This document shows, piece after piece, positions 1 to 9,423 of a stretch of DNA of 64,000 nt. How positions within the stretch are numbered: the stretch's first letter is position 1; each line of letters starts with the position of its first letter. The notes beneath the pieces are model-generated. The model was not told where the DNA came from. It was given only the letters and a program-made list of their open reading frames with translations, and ran no database searches. Origin of the DNA: Adiantum capillus-veneris (lineage: Eukaryota; Streptophyta; Polypodiopsida; Polypodiales; Pteridaceae); NCBI GenBank assembly GCA_014529385.2, contig CM043956.1, positions 59,591,120 through 59,655,119 of the forward strand, read 5' to 3'. Position numbers and translations under genes: made by a program.

Positions 1-30
<30 letters not shown>
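1..30. repeat. (CT)n microsatellite
   Basis: Pure CT dinucleotide run, cut by the window edge. Similar CT/GA tracts recur inside or beside LTRs elsewhere in the window. Confidence 0.95.
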
Positions 31-34
<4 letters not shown>

Positions 35-180
35 GTAAGTTTGAGGTGTTCACATCATCGTGGTTTGCGTCCTAGCCGCTCAAAGCTAGGTGGTGCCCCC
101 TGTTCACTTTACCGTGGCAGGCTCGAGGCATGCCATTCGGCCCCCGTCGTTTTAGAGGCTGTCGGGGTTCGGGGTCTACT
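31..180. other. LTR-like fragment, unassigned
   Basis: Non-coding stretch holding the word CTAGGTGGTGCCCC, also found near 23675 and, as AAGTGGTGCCCC, in every LTR of the 42.6-58.8 kb array, each time shortly before an LTR-like end. It is probably a fragment of an LTR of that broad kind, joined to the copia fossil at about 180. No boundary is certain. Confidence 0.3.
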
Positions 181-1259
181 TTGCGTCCGTCAATACTATT
201 GCTCCAGCAAATATGAAGACATAGCCAAATGTTGATCTCCTATTGTCGACACAACCCACATAGTCTGCATTTGCATAACCCACGATGGATGCATCACTGT
301 TTCCGAAGCGTAAACACCTACCGACCGTACCTTTGAGCTACCTAAGAATGTGCTTCACTGCTTCCCAATGCTTGCTACAAGGATTTGCCATATATCGGAT
401 TACCACTCCCACTGCAAAAGCAATGTATGGTCTTGTGGCCACCATAGCATACATGAGACTGCCTACTGCCAAAGAATATGGTACCTTATCCTTTTCAGCT
501 CGCTCAACATCAGATTTGGGTGCATTTTCCTTGTTGAGTTTCAAGAATGCCTGCATTGGGGTACTCAATGCTTTCCCCCCCTACATATTCAAACGCTGCA
601 AAACTTTCTCAATGTATGTTTCCTGAGATAGCTCAAGAATACGGAGTGTGCGATCTCTTCTGATTCGCATGCCAAGAAAGTGTGTAGCATCCCCCAAATC
701 TTTCATTGCAAATTATTGCTAAGTGTTTTCTTCAAGCTGGCAATTTCTGCAATGGAATTTCTAGCTATAAGAATGTCATCAACATACAAAACTAGAATGA
801 TCATCGAGACATCATCTAGCTTTCTTGTGTATAAGCAGTGATCCTCTTTGCTCCTTTTATAGCCTTGAGACCTCATACATGCATCAAATTTATGATACCA
901 CTGCCTTGAACCCTGCTTTAAGCCATAAAGTGCCTTTTTGAGCTTACATACTAGCTCCTCATGGATGCGTTCTCCTGAACAAACCCTTCAAGCTGCTGCA
1001 TGTAAACATCCTCATCAAGATCCCCATGAAGAAATGTTGTCTTCACATCCTTTTGGACAAGTTTCATGCCCTCAATTGCTACAAGACCAAGTACGGTTCT
1101 AAGAGTTGTTATCTTGACCACCGGCGAGAAGATTTCATCAAAATCGACTCCCTTTTGCTGTTTGAACCCTTTGGCTACAAGTCTAGCCTTGTACTTTGGA
1201 TTTGGATCACCTGAGGTAAATTTATTCTTGTAAACCCATTTGCAAGGTAAAGCTTTCAC
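181..1259 (-). pseudogene. copia reverse transcriptase/RNase H remnant
   Basis: On the minus strand, 951-1259 reads as the start of copia RT (KWVYKNKF, YKARLVAKGF, FSPVVKITTLRTVLGL). A YVDD-type catalytic box lies near 775-795, RNase H (YSLAVGSLMYAMVATRP) at 338-568, and the downstream GYxxADY/RRST segment near 225-285. In the family these copy the element's RNA into DNA and remove the RNA strand. Present as separated pieces; a fossil. Confidence 0.85.
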
Positions 1260-1260
1260 A

Positions 1261-1837
1261 TCATTTGGCAGTTCTACCGCAATCGATCAACATGATGTAA
1301 TCAAGACCTGGCTCGAAACGAGTAGGTGGATGAGAGACTCTAATAGACCGTCTCACTCCTTGACCATTGCTATCTGCTCCCTCTAGAGAATTGCTAGTGG
1401 AAGGTACATCACTAGCCCGCTGAGTTGATTTCACTGTCTCCGAGGCAACATCCTCAAAAGTGACTCTCCGAATCTCTATTTCCTTGATAGGTTGTTCATG
1501 CATCTTTGACTCATTGAAGATCACATCTGAACTACGGATGAATCGATGATATTCCAGGTGCCAGAGACGATATCCCATCTCTCCATCTGCACCATAACCA
1601 ATGAGCAATACATTTGTGTGACTTTGGATTTAACTTCTGTCAAAGTTGTTTAGGCACATGAGCATAAGCTTCACAACCAAAAGCATGTAGATGGTCATAG
1701 TGGGGCTTACTTTTAGACCATAACTCTTCTGGAATCTCATAATTCAATGGCGTACTAGGAGAACGATTTATAATGTGCACTGCGATCAAGACGGCTTCTG
1801 CCCAAAAGCCTTGTGTGAGATTTGCCCTAGAAATCAT
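1261..1837 (-). pseudogene. copia integrase remnant
   Basis: 1640-1837 (minus) carries the end of the integrase core: FWAEAVLIAVHIINRSPSTPL, then HLHAFGCEAYAHVP. 1261-1608 is the linker towards RT, with DVIFNESKM and a YRLWHLEYHRFIRSSDVIF-like stretch, as in copia polyproteins. The order relative to the RT piece is normal for Ty1/copia. Fossil. Confidence 0.8.
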
Positions 1838-2053
1838 GGCTGTGACTCCTTCCTAAATCGTACAATTCATGCGCTCAGCAACTTCATTCTGAGCTGGTGT
1901 GTATGGTGCAATAAACTGCCTTTTAATCCCCCTTATAGCACATAAATTGTCAAACTCCTTGGAGACATATTCTCCACTTGAGTTTCTTCCCAGACTGATT
2001 CTCAACGAGTGCTAAAAAAAATTGGAACACAGGAAGAACTTGATCCTTATGTT

Positions 2054-2085
2054 TCAAAGGATATGCCCACACCTTTCGAGTAGAG

Positions 2086-2137
<52 letters not shown>

Positions 2138-2749
2138 TAGAGATTTGGTTGACATAGGACTACAAAAATCACTATGTACTAAATTTAGAGGTTCAACTCG
2201 CTTTTGACCTAATGGTAAGTGCACGGACCTAGTCTGTTTGCCATAGATACAGTGCTCACAAACAAGAAAGTCAACATAAGACAAGACAGGTAAGTAGCCA
2301 AAACAAGTCAGAGTTCTCATTCCTTTTTGGCTAATATGACCTAGCCCGCAATGCCACAACTCAATAGACGGCAACTCAGCTATAGATATGTAATCATGAC
2401 CAACATCTGACACATGCATGGAATACAAGGTACCGTGCTTCGGACCTTTGAGTACAACAAGATTACCTTTGCGTACTATCCACGAACCATTGCCAAATGT
2501 GATGTTGTAGCCCAAATCATCAAACTGACCAACAGAAATCAAGCTTTTAGTCAACTTGGGCACATGTCTGACATTACATAAAATAAAGTGTAGGCCATTC
2601 CTTAGATGCAATTTGACATTTTCGACACCCTCAATGTCTAGTTCATAAGCATCACTAAGTCTCACTTTGCCACAAGAGTGAGAATAAGTAGAGAACCACT
2701 CTCTATGTGGTACGTCACATGGAAAATTGCACCAGAATCTACTATCCAA
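2054..2749 (-). pseudogene. copia protease-side / GAG-pre-integrase remnant
   Basis: Minus-strand frame resembling the region between copia protease and integrase: CNFPCDVPHREWFSTY, LHLRNGLHFILCNVRHVPKL, then the GAG-pre-integrase signature ELWHCGLGHISQKGM and the zinc-binding CEHCIYGKQ. A 52-base C homopolymer sits inside this interval. Fossil of the same element as the neighbouring integrase piece. Confidence 0.8.
2086..2137. repeat. 52-nt poly-C (poly-G on minus) homopolymer
   Basis: Uninterrupted run of 52 C residues in an otherwise complex stretch of copia fossil 1. Long enough to be unstable in replication and sequencing, and to form G-quadruplex on the minus strand. Confidence 0.97.
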
Positions 2750-3818
2750 TTTTGTGCATACTATGCCTCCTTTATAACAAGAGCCTCGATAGGTAGATAT
2801 GCTGTGAAGACCAATACGTCAGAGGTAAGTGGCATAAAAACCGCTAGAAGATTCTCTACAATAGGAGCATTTGAGGACTCTAGCACATTGATCTCCTCTA
2901 AACTGATTGTGCATAAAAAGTCAAAAGCTGACCCAAGATTGCCAACATGTCGTCAAATGCTCCTAGCCCTCTCTATGCATGTCCTATGGTGAGGCCACAA
3001 AAAAGGGGTACTCCAGCAACCTGTATCACCGAAAGGATCTCAACATTCGCGAATCCCCCAACTCAAGAAAACATCACGCTATTGACCCTCACAAAAGGTT
3101 ATGCAGACAAGAAACCAGCCCAGTCTCAGAAAGGGCCTCCGAACCGAGTCTCAGAAACGGTCGAGACTGCCAGAAACAAGACAAATTGGCTCCACAAAAG
3201 GTACACATGGCAGTTTCCGTAACTTAACATGCATCCACTGTCAACAATACTACAAGGTGTAGTATATGCGCTCAAACAGGCGCCAAACAAAATGTGCAAG
3301 CAGTAAACAAATCCCTGTGGGGAGTAAAACCGCTCTCAAAAGAGATCAATCACTATCAAAAGTGCCAAAACAATGCATATCCGCATCAAATACTCCCACT
3401 GAAATCTGTGTTGATGCTAAACACTGCAACCTGTAAGAAACCTGGATGTCCTGTATGTGTGCAAGAACCCATGAGGAGATGGATGCCTGGAAAAACTGAG
3501 ACAATGTCAATGCCAAAAAGTGCTCCTAATCAGCCCATAAACACCATCTCAATAACACATAATAGCCTCTGAACAACCTGCACCTGTGTCCTATACTTGT
3601 ACCTGTACCTATAGCTGTAGCAAAAGTGGAGTTGAAAAATACAACTCCTGAAGCATAGCTTAGATGATGCTTTCGACTGCACGAACAACTTTGAAAGGGG
3701 GTAAAACACTAGGGCACCTGGTCGAAACGCTGAATTTGCCGATGCCAAAATTGGAAACCTGTTTGCACCTTTGAAAGTGCACGCGCGCACGGATGCGAAA
3801 ATAGCAAGCACAATCCCT

Positions 3819-3830
3819 GCTCTGATACCA
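3819..3830 (-). promoter_or_regulatory. Primer-binding site, initiator-Met tRNA type
   Basis: The minus strand reads TGGTATCAGAGC, the standard plant copia PBS complementary to the 3' end of initiator tRNA-Met. It lies two bases from the LTR end, which fixes the orientation and 5' side of copia fossil 1. Confidence 0.9.
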
Positions 3831-3832
3831 GT

Positions 3833-3868
3833 TGAAGGTGCCACAGGAAGCGTGTGCGAGTGCAATTG

Positions 3869-3966
<98 letters not shown>

Positions 3967-4105
3967 TTTGGGTGGAGTGCACAACAGCGTTATCCTATTG
4001 TAGCTCCTTATTCTATTGTATTAAAAAATAAGTGTATACATGGTTAAATTAGTAGATGGGTTAGTAGTAAGTGGGATATCCAGCCAGTTGGCCTGAATCC
4101 CAACA
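3833..4105 (-). repeat. Ty1/copia LTR (5' LTR of fossil 1)
   Basis: Bounded on the minus strand by TGTTGGGATTC at the start and CACCTTCA next to the PBS, giving TG...CA ends and about 273 bp. The start matches the common plant copia LTR start TGTTGGG, and the LTR at 15748-15944 shares its layout (TCCTTATTCTATT followed by a short A/T-rich stretch). An alternative outer border is 4316, where CCACCCA precedes the next copia fossil. Contains the (AG)n tract. Confidence 0.6.
3871..3961. repeat. (AG)n microsatellite within LTR
   Basis: About 45 uninterrupted AG units inside the copia LTR. The Arg-Glu or Ser-Leu repeat frames it produces are not genes. Confidence 0.97.
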
Positions 4106-4318
4106 CAAGAGACTGAGGGACCCATTGAGGTAGCGCTGCAGAGAGCCCAAAGGAGTGGTGACGAGAGCGAATTTAAATGCGCGGGGAGCTTGCTACTTTA
4201 CGATTTAGTATTAAAGTGAAATGGAATTTCCAGCCCGCCTAAAATCCAACCTCTCAGTCCCCAAAAAGATTTTTTCTCTCCTTTATATGAAATTAAAATG
4301 AATAACCCACCACCCATT

Positions 4319-5720
4319 TCATCTCCTCCTAAAGGAGTGTCTTGGACACTCCTTTTTGGTAACACCTAAACATGCTATCACCCTAGTACATGACAACAAA
4401 GGCTGAACATAATCTTCCACAAAAACAACATCATGTGAGACCAACATACACTTTGTTTGTGAATGATACAACGTGTAACCTTTTCTTTCAGCACTATAAC
4501 AAAAAAGAATGCATTTGACAGCCTTATCATCCAATTTTATGCGTTGTGTTTGTGGCACCAAAGCATAAGCCAAACAACCAAAAACGTGCATGTGCTCTAT
4601 AGAAGTCTTTCTATTATGCCATACTTCATATGGATTCATAGACTCCCAAGCTTTGTAGGACACCTGTTAAGTACATAAGTGGCACATATGATGGCCTCAA
4701 GCCAAAACGAACGCGGCAAAGCTTGACTTTTGACCACACATTGTGCCATTTTTGTAAGTGATCTGTTTTCTCTCTCAGCAAAACCATTTTGATGAGGCTT
4801 ATAAGGCACTGTACATTGGTGTTTTATCCCACAACTAGCCAAAAAAACACTAAATTCATGAGACATATACTCCCCCCCTCGATTTGAACGGAGGGTGCCC
4901 ATAGTACATTTCAAGACATTTTCAGCCATAGCCAGAAATTGTTTGAAGCACATAGATACTTCAAACTTTGCTTTAAGCGGGTACACACATGCATGCCTGG
5001 GTAATCATCAATAAAAGTCATGAAGTAAAGGTATTTGCCCAAGGACGGAGTTTGCATGGGTTTACAAACACCACTATGCACAAGGTACAACCTGCATGTG
5101 GCCCTAACTAAACCATCCTTTGGAAACTTTGAACACTACATATTACCCAAAATACAGCCTTCAAAAACATGTTTGGATGCTTCAAGAAGAGGCAAAGAAG
5201 CAACCATATCAGATTTTTGTAGACACAACAAACTGGCAAAATTCAAATGCCCAAAATGTGCATGCCAAAGTTTTGCATCTGAAATAGCCTTTTAATCCAC
5301 AATAGCACTTGTAAAATTCTTCCCACACTCATCATACAAAGTGAGCTTATACATCCCACGGCATAAAATGTCCAATGCAACAATTTCATCACCAAAATTT
5401 TGCCCACACTTGTCATACAAAAGGGAGCTTATACAACCCATGGCATAAAATGCCAGATGCAACAATTTCATCACCAAAACTAAGATAATGTATTGTACAT
5501 GTGTCATCCACAAATTTGACTACAAGAGAAAGTCTAGCAAGTGCAGATACAGACAAAAGATTCTTCTTGATCCCAAGTACATGCAATGCATCAACAAGTG
5601 TGAAATAACTGCCATTTGCAGCAATAGCCTAATCTTTCAAACTCCCTGAACTGGATAAGAGGCGTTGTAAGCGCAAGTGACTTTGTTCCCATGAGGAATA
5701 GATGCAAGATATGTAAGCCA
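4319..5720 (-). mobile_element. Ty1/copia fossil 2 (minus strand, internal fragment)
   Basis: Second copia fragment, different in sequence from fossil 1. 4319-4663 (minus) is the integrase C-terminal side (YEVWHNRKTSIEHMHVFGCLAYA, cut here to the family's W-x-HVFGC pattern). 4636-4986 holds the core (GGEYMSHEF, GIKHQCTVPYKPHQNGFAER, SFWLEAI). 5035-5290 and 5300-5640 read as GAG-pre-integrase (LWHAHFGHLNFASL) and upstream. An approximately 80-bp tandem duplication spans 5318-5479. No LTR seen. Broken and old. Confidence 0.8.
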
Positions 5721-6018
5721 ATCCATGCACTACATTGCTTCATATGTAGAGAGTGATACAAGTACGCTCAAAATATGTCCATTTTTGTGTTTTTAGAGCA
5801 ACTGTATACAAAAGAAGTGGAGGATATGTGTGAACAAGACTCACATTCCTTCATGGGATTTCATTACATTGGAACCCACAAAAACAAATAATAAAAGGAG
5901 GATGAACAAACTATGAATGCAACATTTGACACCCGTAGTGTGAAGAGCATTGTATTGGTGACAATTTTACTCTTCTTGCAGAAAGCACAAAGAAAGAGTG
6001 TTTTGATTTTTACATACT
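5721..6018. other. Unassigned AT-rich spacer
   Basis: No ORF or repeat end that I can recognise between copia fossil 2 and the family C repeat. Confidence 0.4.
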
Positions 6019-7318
6019 AGAATGAATTATGAGGATAGATTAATTTCCTTAAGAGGCTATAAATGGCTAGGGAACTATGATTGCATGAGGTTCATATGTT
6101 GTGAAGGGGCTCTACTATCATCTGATTTTTTGGCAGGCCAATGAGTTGTTAGATAATAAGGTGAAGGTGCTCATTTATTCTTGAATTGTTTCTGCAATAC
6201 AATTTCCATTGACATTGCATCCTAGTAGCTCTAATATGTATCTCATATCACTTGATGTCAATGAGTTAACATAAACATTTCATTGACACTGCATCCTAAT
6301 AGCTCTAATATGTATCTCATATCACTTGATGTCAATAAGTTAATATACAATCGTATGTCGTTTGAGTTGTAGCTGCATTAAATGCATACCAATAATAAAA
6401 AATTGTTTTTGTATGTGCTATTTTATTAATAATTTTACACTAAACACATTTCAATAAAATGTACCATGAATCGTAATAATTCTACATTAAACATGTTCCT
6501 AAAAATATATGATGTACAAAACACAAGTAGATATCCATTGAAAGACAAAAGATACAATATTTATTTCTCTTCTTTTTCATGTAGGCTCTGCAAACAATCT
6601 TTCGCCTCTTTTATAGCCTCCTCAACATATTGGACAGCATCCGCATTCTGGGTCGTCTTCACTTTTCTTTGCATCTTCTTTGCCTCTAATATTTTCTTCC
6701 ACACATTCACCATGGTGAGCCCTTGGCTAAGGACCTGCATTTTAGTGTATAGTGTTGTTTCTTCTTTCATTTTTTGTCTACCTCTTTATATTTTGATTTA
6801 GATATTAAAAGATCTTACCTTCCACTTGTTCAACATTGCTATTTGATGATCCACTAGGTCCACCTCCTGGGTCCATTCTCACATACTACAAAGGAAAAAA
6901 ACTAAGTCTACTTTTCTCCCTTTCTTTCTCCTTATGGTATTGTGTGATACCAAAAAGTGACCGGTTTGATACACATAACTAGCCACTATGAAATATAATA
7001 CCTTCTTGAAACCAAACTTAAACTGAAAGTGACATCAGTTCAATGTGTCAGTGCATTAAAACCCTTACTTGATTGTATCATACATGTAAGTAATTGGTAT
7101 GACACTTGTGGCTAATTTGTATGATACACAGAAGTAAATGGTATGTACCAGTGTGCAACCAATTTGATACACAAAAGTAGCCAATCTAATACACAAAAGT
7201 AAATGCACTAATACACAAAAGCAAAAGTAGTCAATATAATGCATGTAAGTAGTTGGTATGATATTGGTGGGGTAATTGCATTAATGCATAGAATTAATCA
7301 ATAGATATCAATGGGTAA
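6019..7318. repeat. Repeat family C, copy 1 (partial)
   Basis: Shares long stretches with 23805-24990, starting with ATAGATTAAT followed by the GTGAAGGGGCTCTACTAT block and the CATTGACATTGCATCC block. The second half (6950-7318) is a dense field of degenerate AGTAA-x-TGGTATGATAC words, also seen in copies 2 and 3. The copy ends where a CACTA-type terminus begins at 7319. A minus-strand coding-like piece lies at 6561-6876. Superfamily unknown; no terminal inverted repeats or LTRs identified. Confidence 0.6.
6561..6876 (-). pseudogene. Small charged coiled-coil ORF in family C
   Basis: I do not recognise this protein. The minus strand has an ATG at 6876 opening MDPGGGPSGSSNSNVEQVE with a possible splice donor (G/GTAAGA) at 6819. 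A second open stretch at 6561-6770 is rich in Lys/Glu (WKKILEAKKMQRK, YVEEAIKEAKDCLQSL) and should form a coiled coil. The equivalent part of copy 3 (minus strand, about 24240-24580) keeps similar wording, including EYVEEAIKEAKYCLQSL, which suggests the piece was once coding. The acceptor side is weak, so splicing is uncertain. Confidence 0.3.
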
Positions 7319-7345
7319 CACTATAAGAAAGGGGGTTGAATGCCT
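7319..7345 (+). mobile_element. CACTA-type terminal inverted repeat (one end)
   Basis: CACTATAAGAAAGGGGG matches the plant CACTA (En/Spm) terminus CACTACAAGAAA with one change, and it begins exactly where family C similarity stops. The following 200 bp repeat short motifs (GGTATCACCGTC, GGTATCAGCACGGG, GCACGG), as expected of CACTA subterminal regions. The opposite end was not found. Confidence 0.55.
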
Positions 7346-8040
7346 CTGGAATAGCCACACATCAACAAGCGTTTGAGGAGAGAGAAACGATTAGGCACAT
7401 GGGTATCACCGTCACTGGTAGCACGGTTGTTAGCTCGTGAAAATGTTTAAGGGTATCAGCACGGGTATGCTGTCGAGAATTGCCACGCGGATTGCCACTA
7501 TGATAGCTGCACTGATAGTCTTCACGCAATTTATTAAAGAAAATTATCCAAGGATCTTGGATCATTCAAGTCCCCATGTGTGAAGACTTTGCATCATCCA
7601 AAGATAGATTTAAAAAAAAAATATAAATATCACATTTATTTATCATTTAGGATTTAACAATATCATACAATTTTTGAAGCATAAAAAACTTAAAAACAAT
7701 TTATTGACAAAATTCTTTTTATGGATCAAGAGTTTGCAAAATGTATACCAGGCCTTTTGGCCGGGCATCCAAAATAAAAGTGAAATATTTACAAGGGCTC
7801 TTGGTCGGCGGGCATTCAAAATGTGAGGGGATTATGTTGTAGAAGGGATCTTGGCCGGGCGTTCAAAATGTGAGGGGATTGTGTTAGTAAGTTAGTAACC
7901 CTCATCGTCACCATGGTCAGCCTCATCGTCCTTGCCCTCATTAGCGCCACCTCTTTGAGTCTATGCAAATAACAAAGAAAACCACATCATTAGTAAACAT
8001 TAAAATAAGTAAACAACAAAATAATTAATTAGTTAGGTTG
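7346..8040. other. CACTA subterminal / non-coding region
   Basis: No ORF. 7748-7890 contains three spaced copies of a GGCCGGGC-x-TTCAAAATGTGAGGGGATT-like block (about 50-60 bp apart). Probably the non-coding flank of the CACTA element whose end is at 7319. Confidence 0.4.
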
Positions 8041-8046
8041 ACTTTG

Positions 8047-9340
8047 TACTTGCGTAGTGGTCCAGGTGTCGATGAGAGCGTCGAGCTGTGATTGATTGAT
8101 GTGGCCTTGTTGGAGCATCCACATGTAGGTATTGTATTTGTCATTGTGTTTTCGATACTTCACCACCTCCCTTGATACTTCATGTCCTATGATGTTTGTC
8201 TGCATATTAAGAATTATTTATATTAGTTTACATCAAGAGTATGGTTCAAATAAAAACTAAAAACATTACTTATTACCACTTTGTCCTTCCAGACGTCCTT
8301 TTTGCCAGAACCTCAACTGTGAGGTTGTTGTCCTACCCTTGTTTGCCTCTATGGAGGATGGTCGATTCCACTGTCCCTCTCTTGGAGAGAAAACTCCAAC
8401 TTTGTACCATGCATATTGGCACCCCTTTTCTAGAGATTGGGGTGTTGGCATTGTTGTTTAGCGGCCTTGTGAACGGTGGACCATTTATTACGAAGGAAGG
8501 TCTTGATAGAACCTTCCATCCACTACGTGCTAAAAGCCTGGCCCTGGGGATTAGGAAACCCCAATCGCATTGTATAAAAAATATACTGTAGGTACTAAGG
8601 ATCTTCTTGCTCCCAGTTGATGAAGCAATTAGTGTAGGTAGAGTGGATCAAGCTCTTCAAGTGATTGTGAAAGCGCTTGCCATTGTTTGTGCTAAGGTCG
8701 AGGGCACCGTCTTGATGACACCTATAGTATAGTCCATCATCATCGGCATCTAGAACGCCCACATCAAAACTGTACCCCGGATGTGGCAAGTTAGTGGATG
8801 ATCCTCCTCCACCTCCTGTGAAGCAAGCATCAAAACAAGATCCTCCCTCAATCCTCATCTTCGTTGGCTATCAGTGGACTCTCCTCAGCCCCTAGAGCCA
8901 CACAAACTACGTCGCTTACTTTGCCCTAAAGAATATCGATGACCATGAGGGCTAGGATGGCTTGATGGTTGAAGCGGGGAGGGTTGATGCGAGGGAATTG
9001 TCGAAGAGGGTGCCGAGGAAAATGGTGAAGAAAATGTAGTAGCACGGACTGAGGGATAGGGTGAAGGAAATGTAGTGGGGGGTTTTGAGGGAAGGGTGAA
9101 GGAAAGGTAGTGGGGGTCTACGAGGGCGAGCAAAAAATCCCATACGGGGATAGCTGATGTGGCGTATATGAAGAGAAGATCCCCTACGAAGCTCCCTCAT
9201 AATCTTGCCGAATGTGCAAGAATGAGGCTATTGGGGATCCATAGGGACCAAATGAGAAGGAGGAGGAGGAGGAGGGGAGTGGTCATAGGGACCGGAGCCC
9301 CCATAAGGATTCCTCGAAGAGGAATCCATGGTTATCCTAA
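8047..9340 (-). pseudogene. CACTA-type second ORF remnant (Transposase_24/TNPA-like), tentative
   Basis: The minus strand reads, from 9340 down: a Ser/Pro-rich start (MDSSSRNPYGGSGPYD then a proline run), a Pro/Ser tract, then 8595-8858 with DADDDGLYYRCHQDGALDL and GKRFHNHLKSLIHSTYTNCF. After this come pieces with PISRKGV/VPICMVQSW-type frames near 8400, and VSREVVKYRKHNDKYNTYMW at about 8110-8200. A Pro-rich head followed by an F-x-N-W-x-Q segment and a late REV-x-KYRKHN-type helix is what I recall for the second protein of plant CACTA elements, which binds subterminal repeats. Possible introns (GTAATAAGT donor near 8272; acceptor ending TGCAG near 8205). The frame is interrupted in several places. 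Family assignment rests on pattern, not alignment. Confidence 0.35.
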
Positions 9341-9423
9341 AAGAGTGAAAGAAGGCTTTGTCTTGTGCAACCATGTCACAACTATCAAAAAAAAAAAGAA
9401 AAAAGAAATCAAATACACCCTAA

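Larger units (their letters stand above)
181..4105 (-). mobile_element. Ty1/copia fossil 1 (minus strand)
   Basis: Degenerate Ty1/copia element read right to left: LTR (3833-4105), PBS (3819-3830), leader, GAG-pre-integrase and integrase zinc-binding region, integrase, reverse transcriptase and RNase H. The order is that of copia pol, and the domains fall in several frames, so it is broken by multiple lesions. No matching second LTR is visible: the pol homology stops near 180 against unrelated sequence. Old, judging by the degree of decay. Confidence 0.85.

Noticed and set aside
3530-4047. Arg-Glu and Ser-Leu repeat ORFs over (AG)n (also 11631-11924, 13889-14326, 30446-30631)
   Set aside because: They are translations of dinucleotide repeats with no other coding support.
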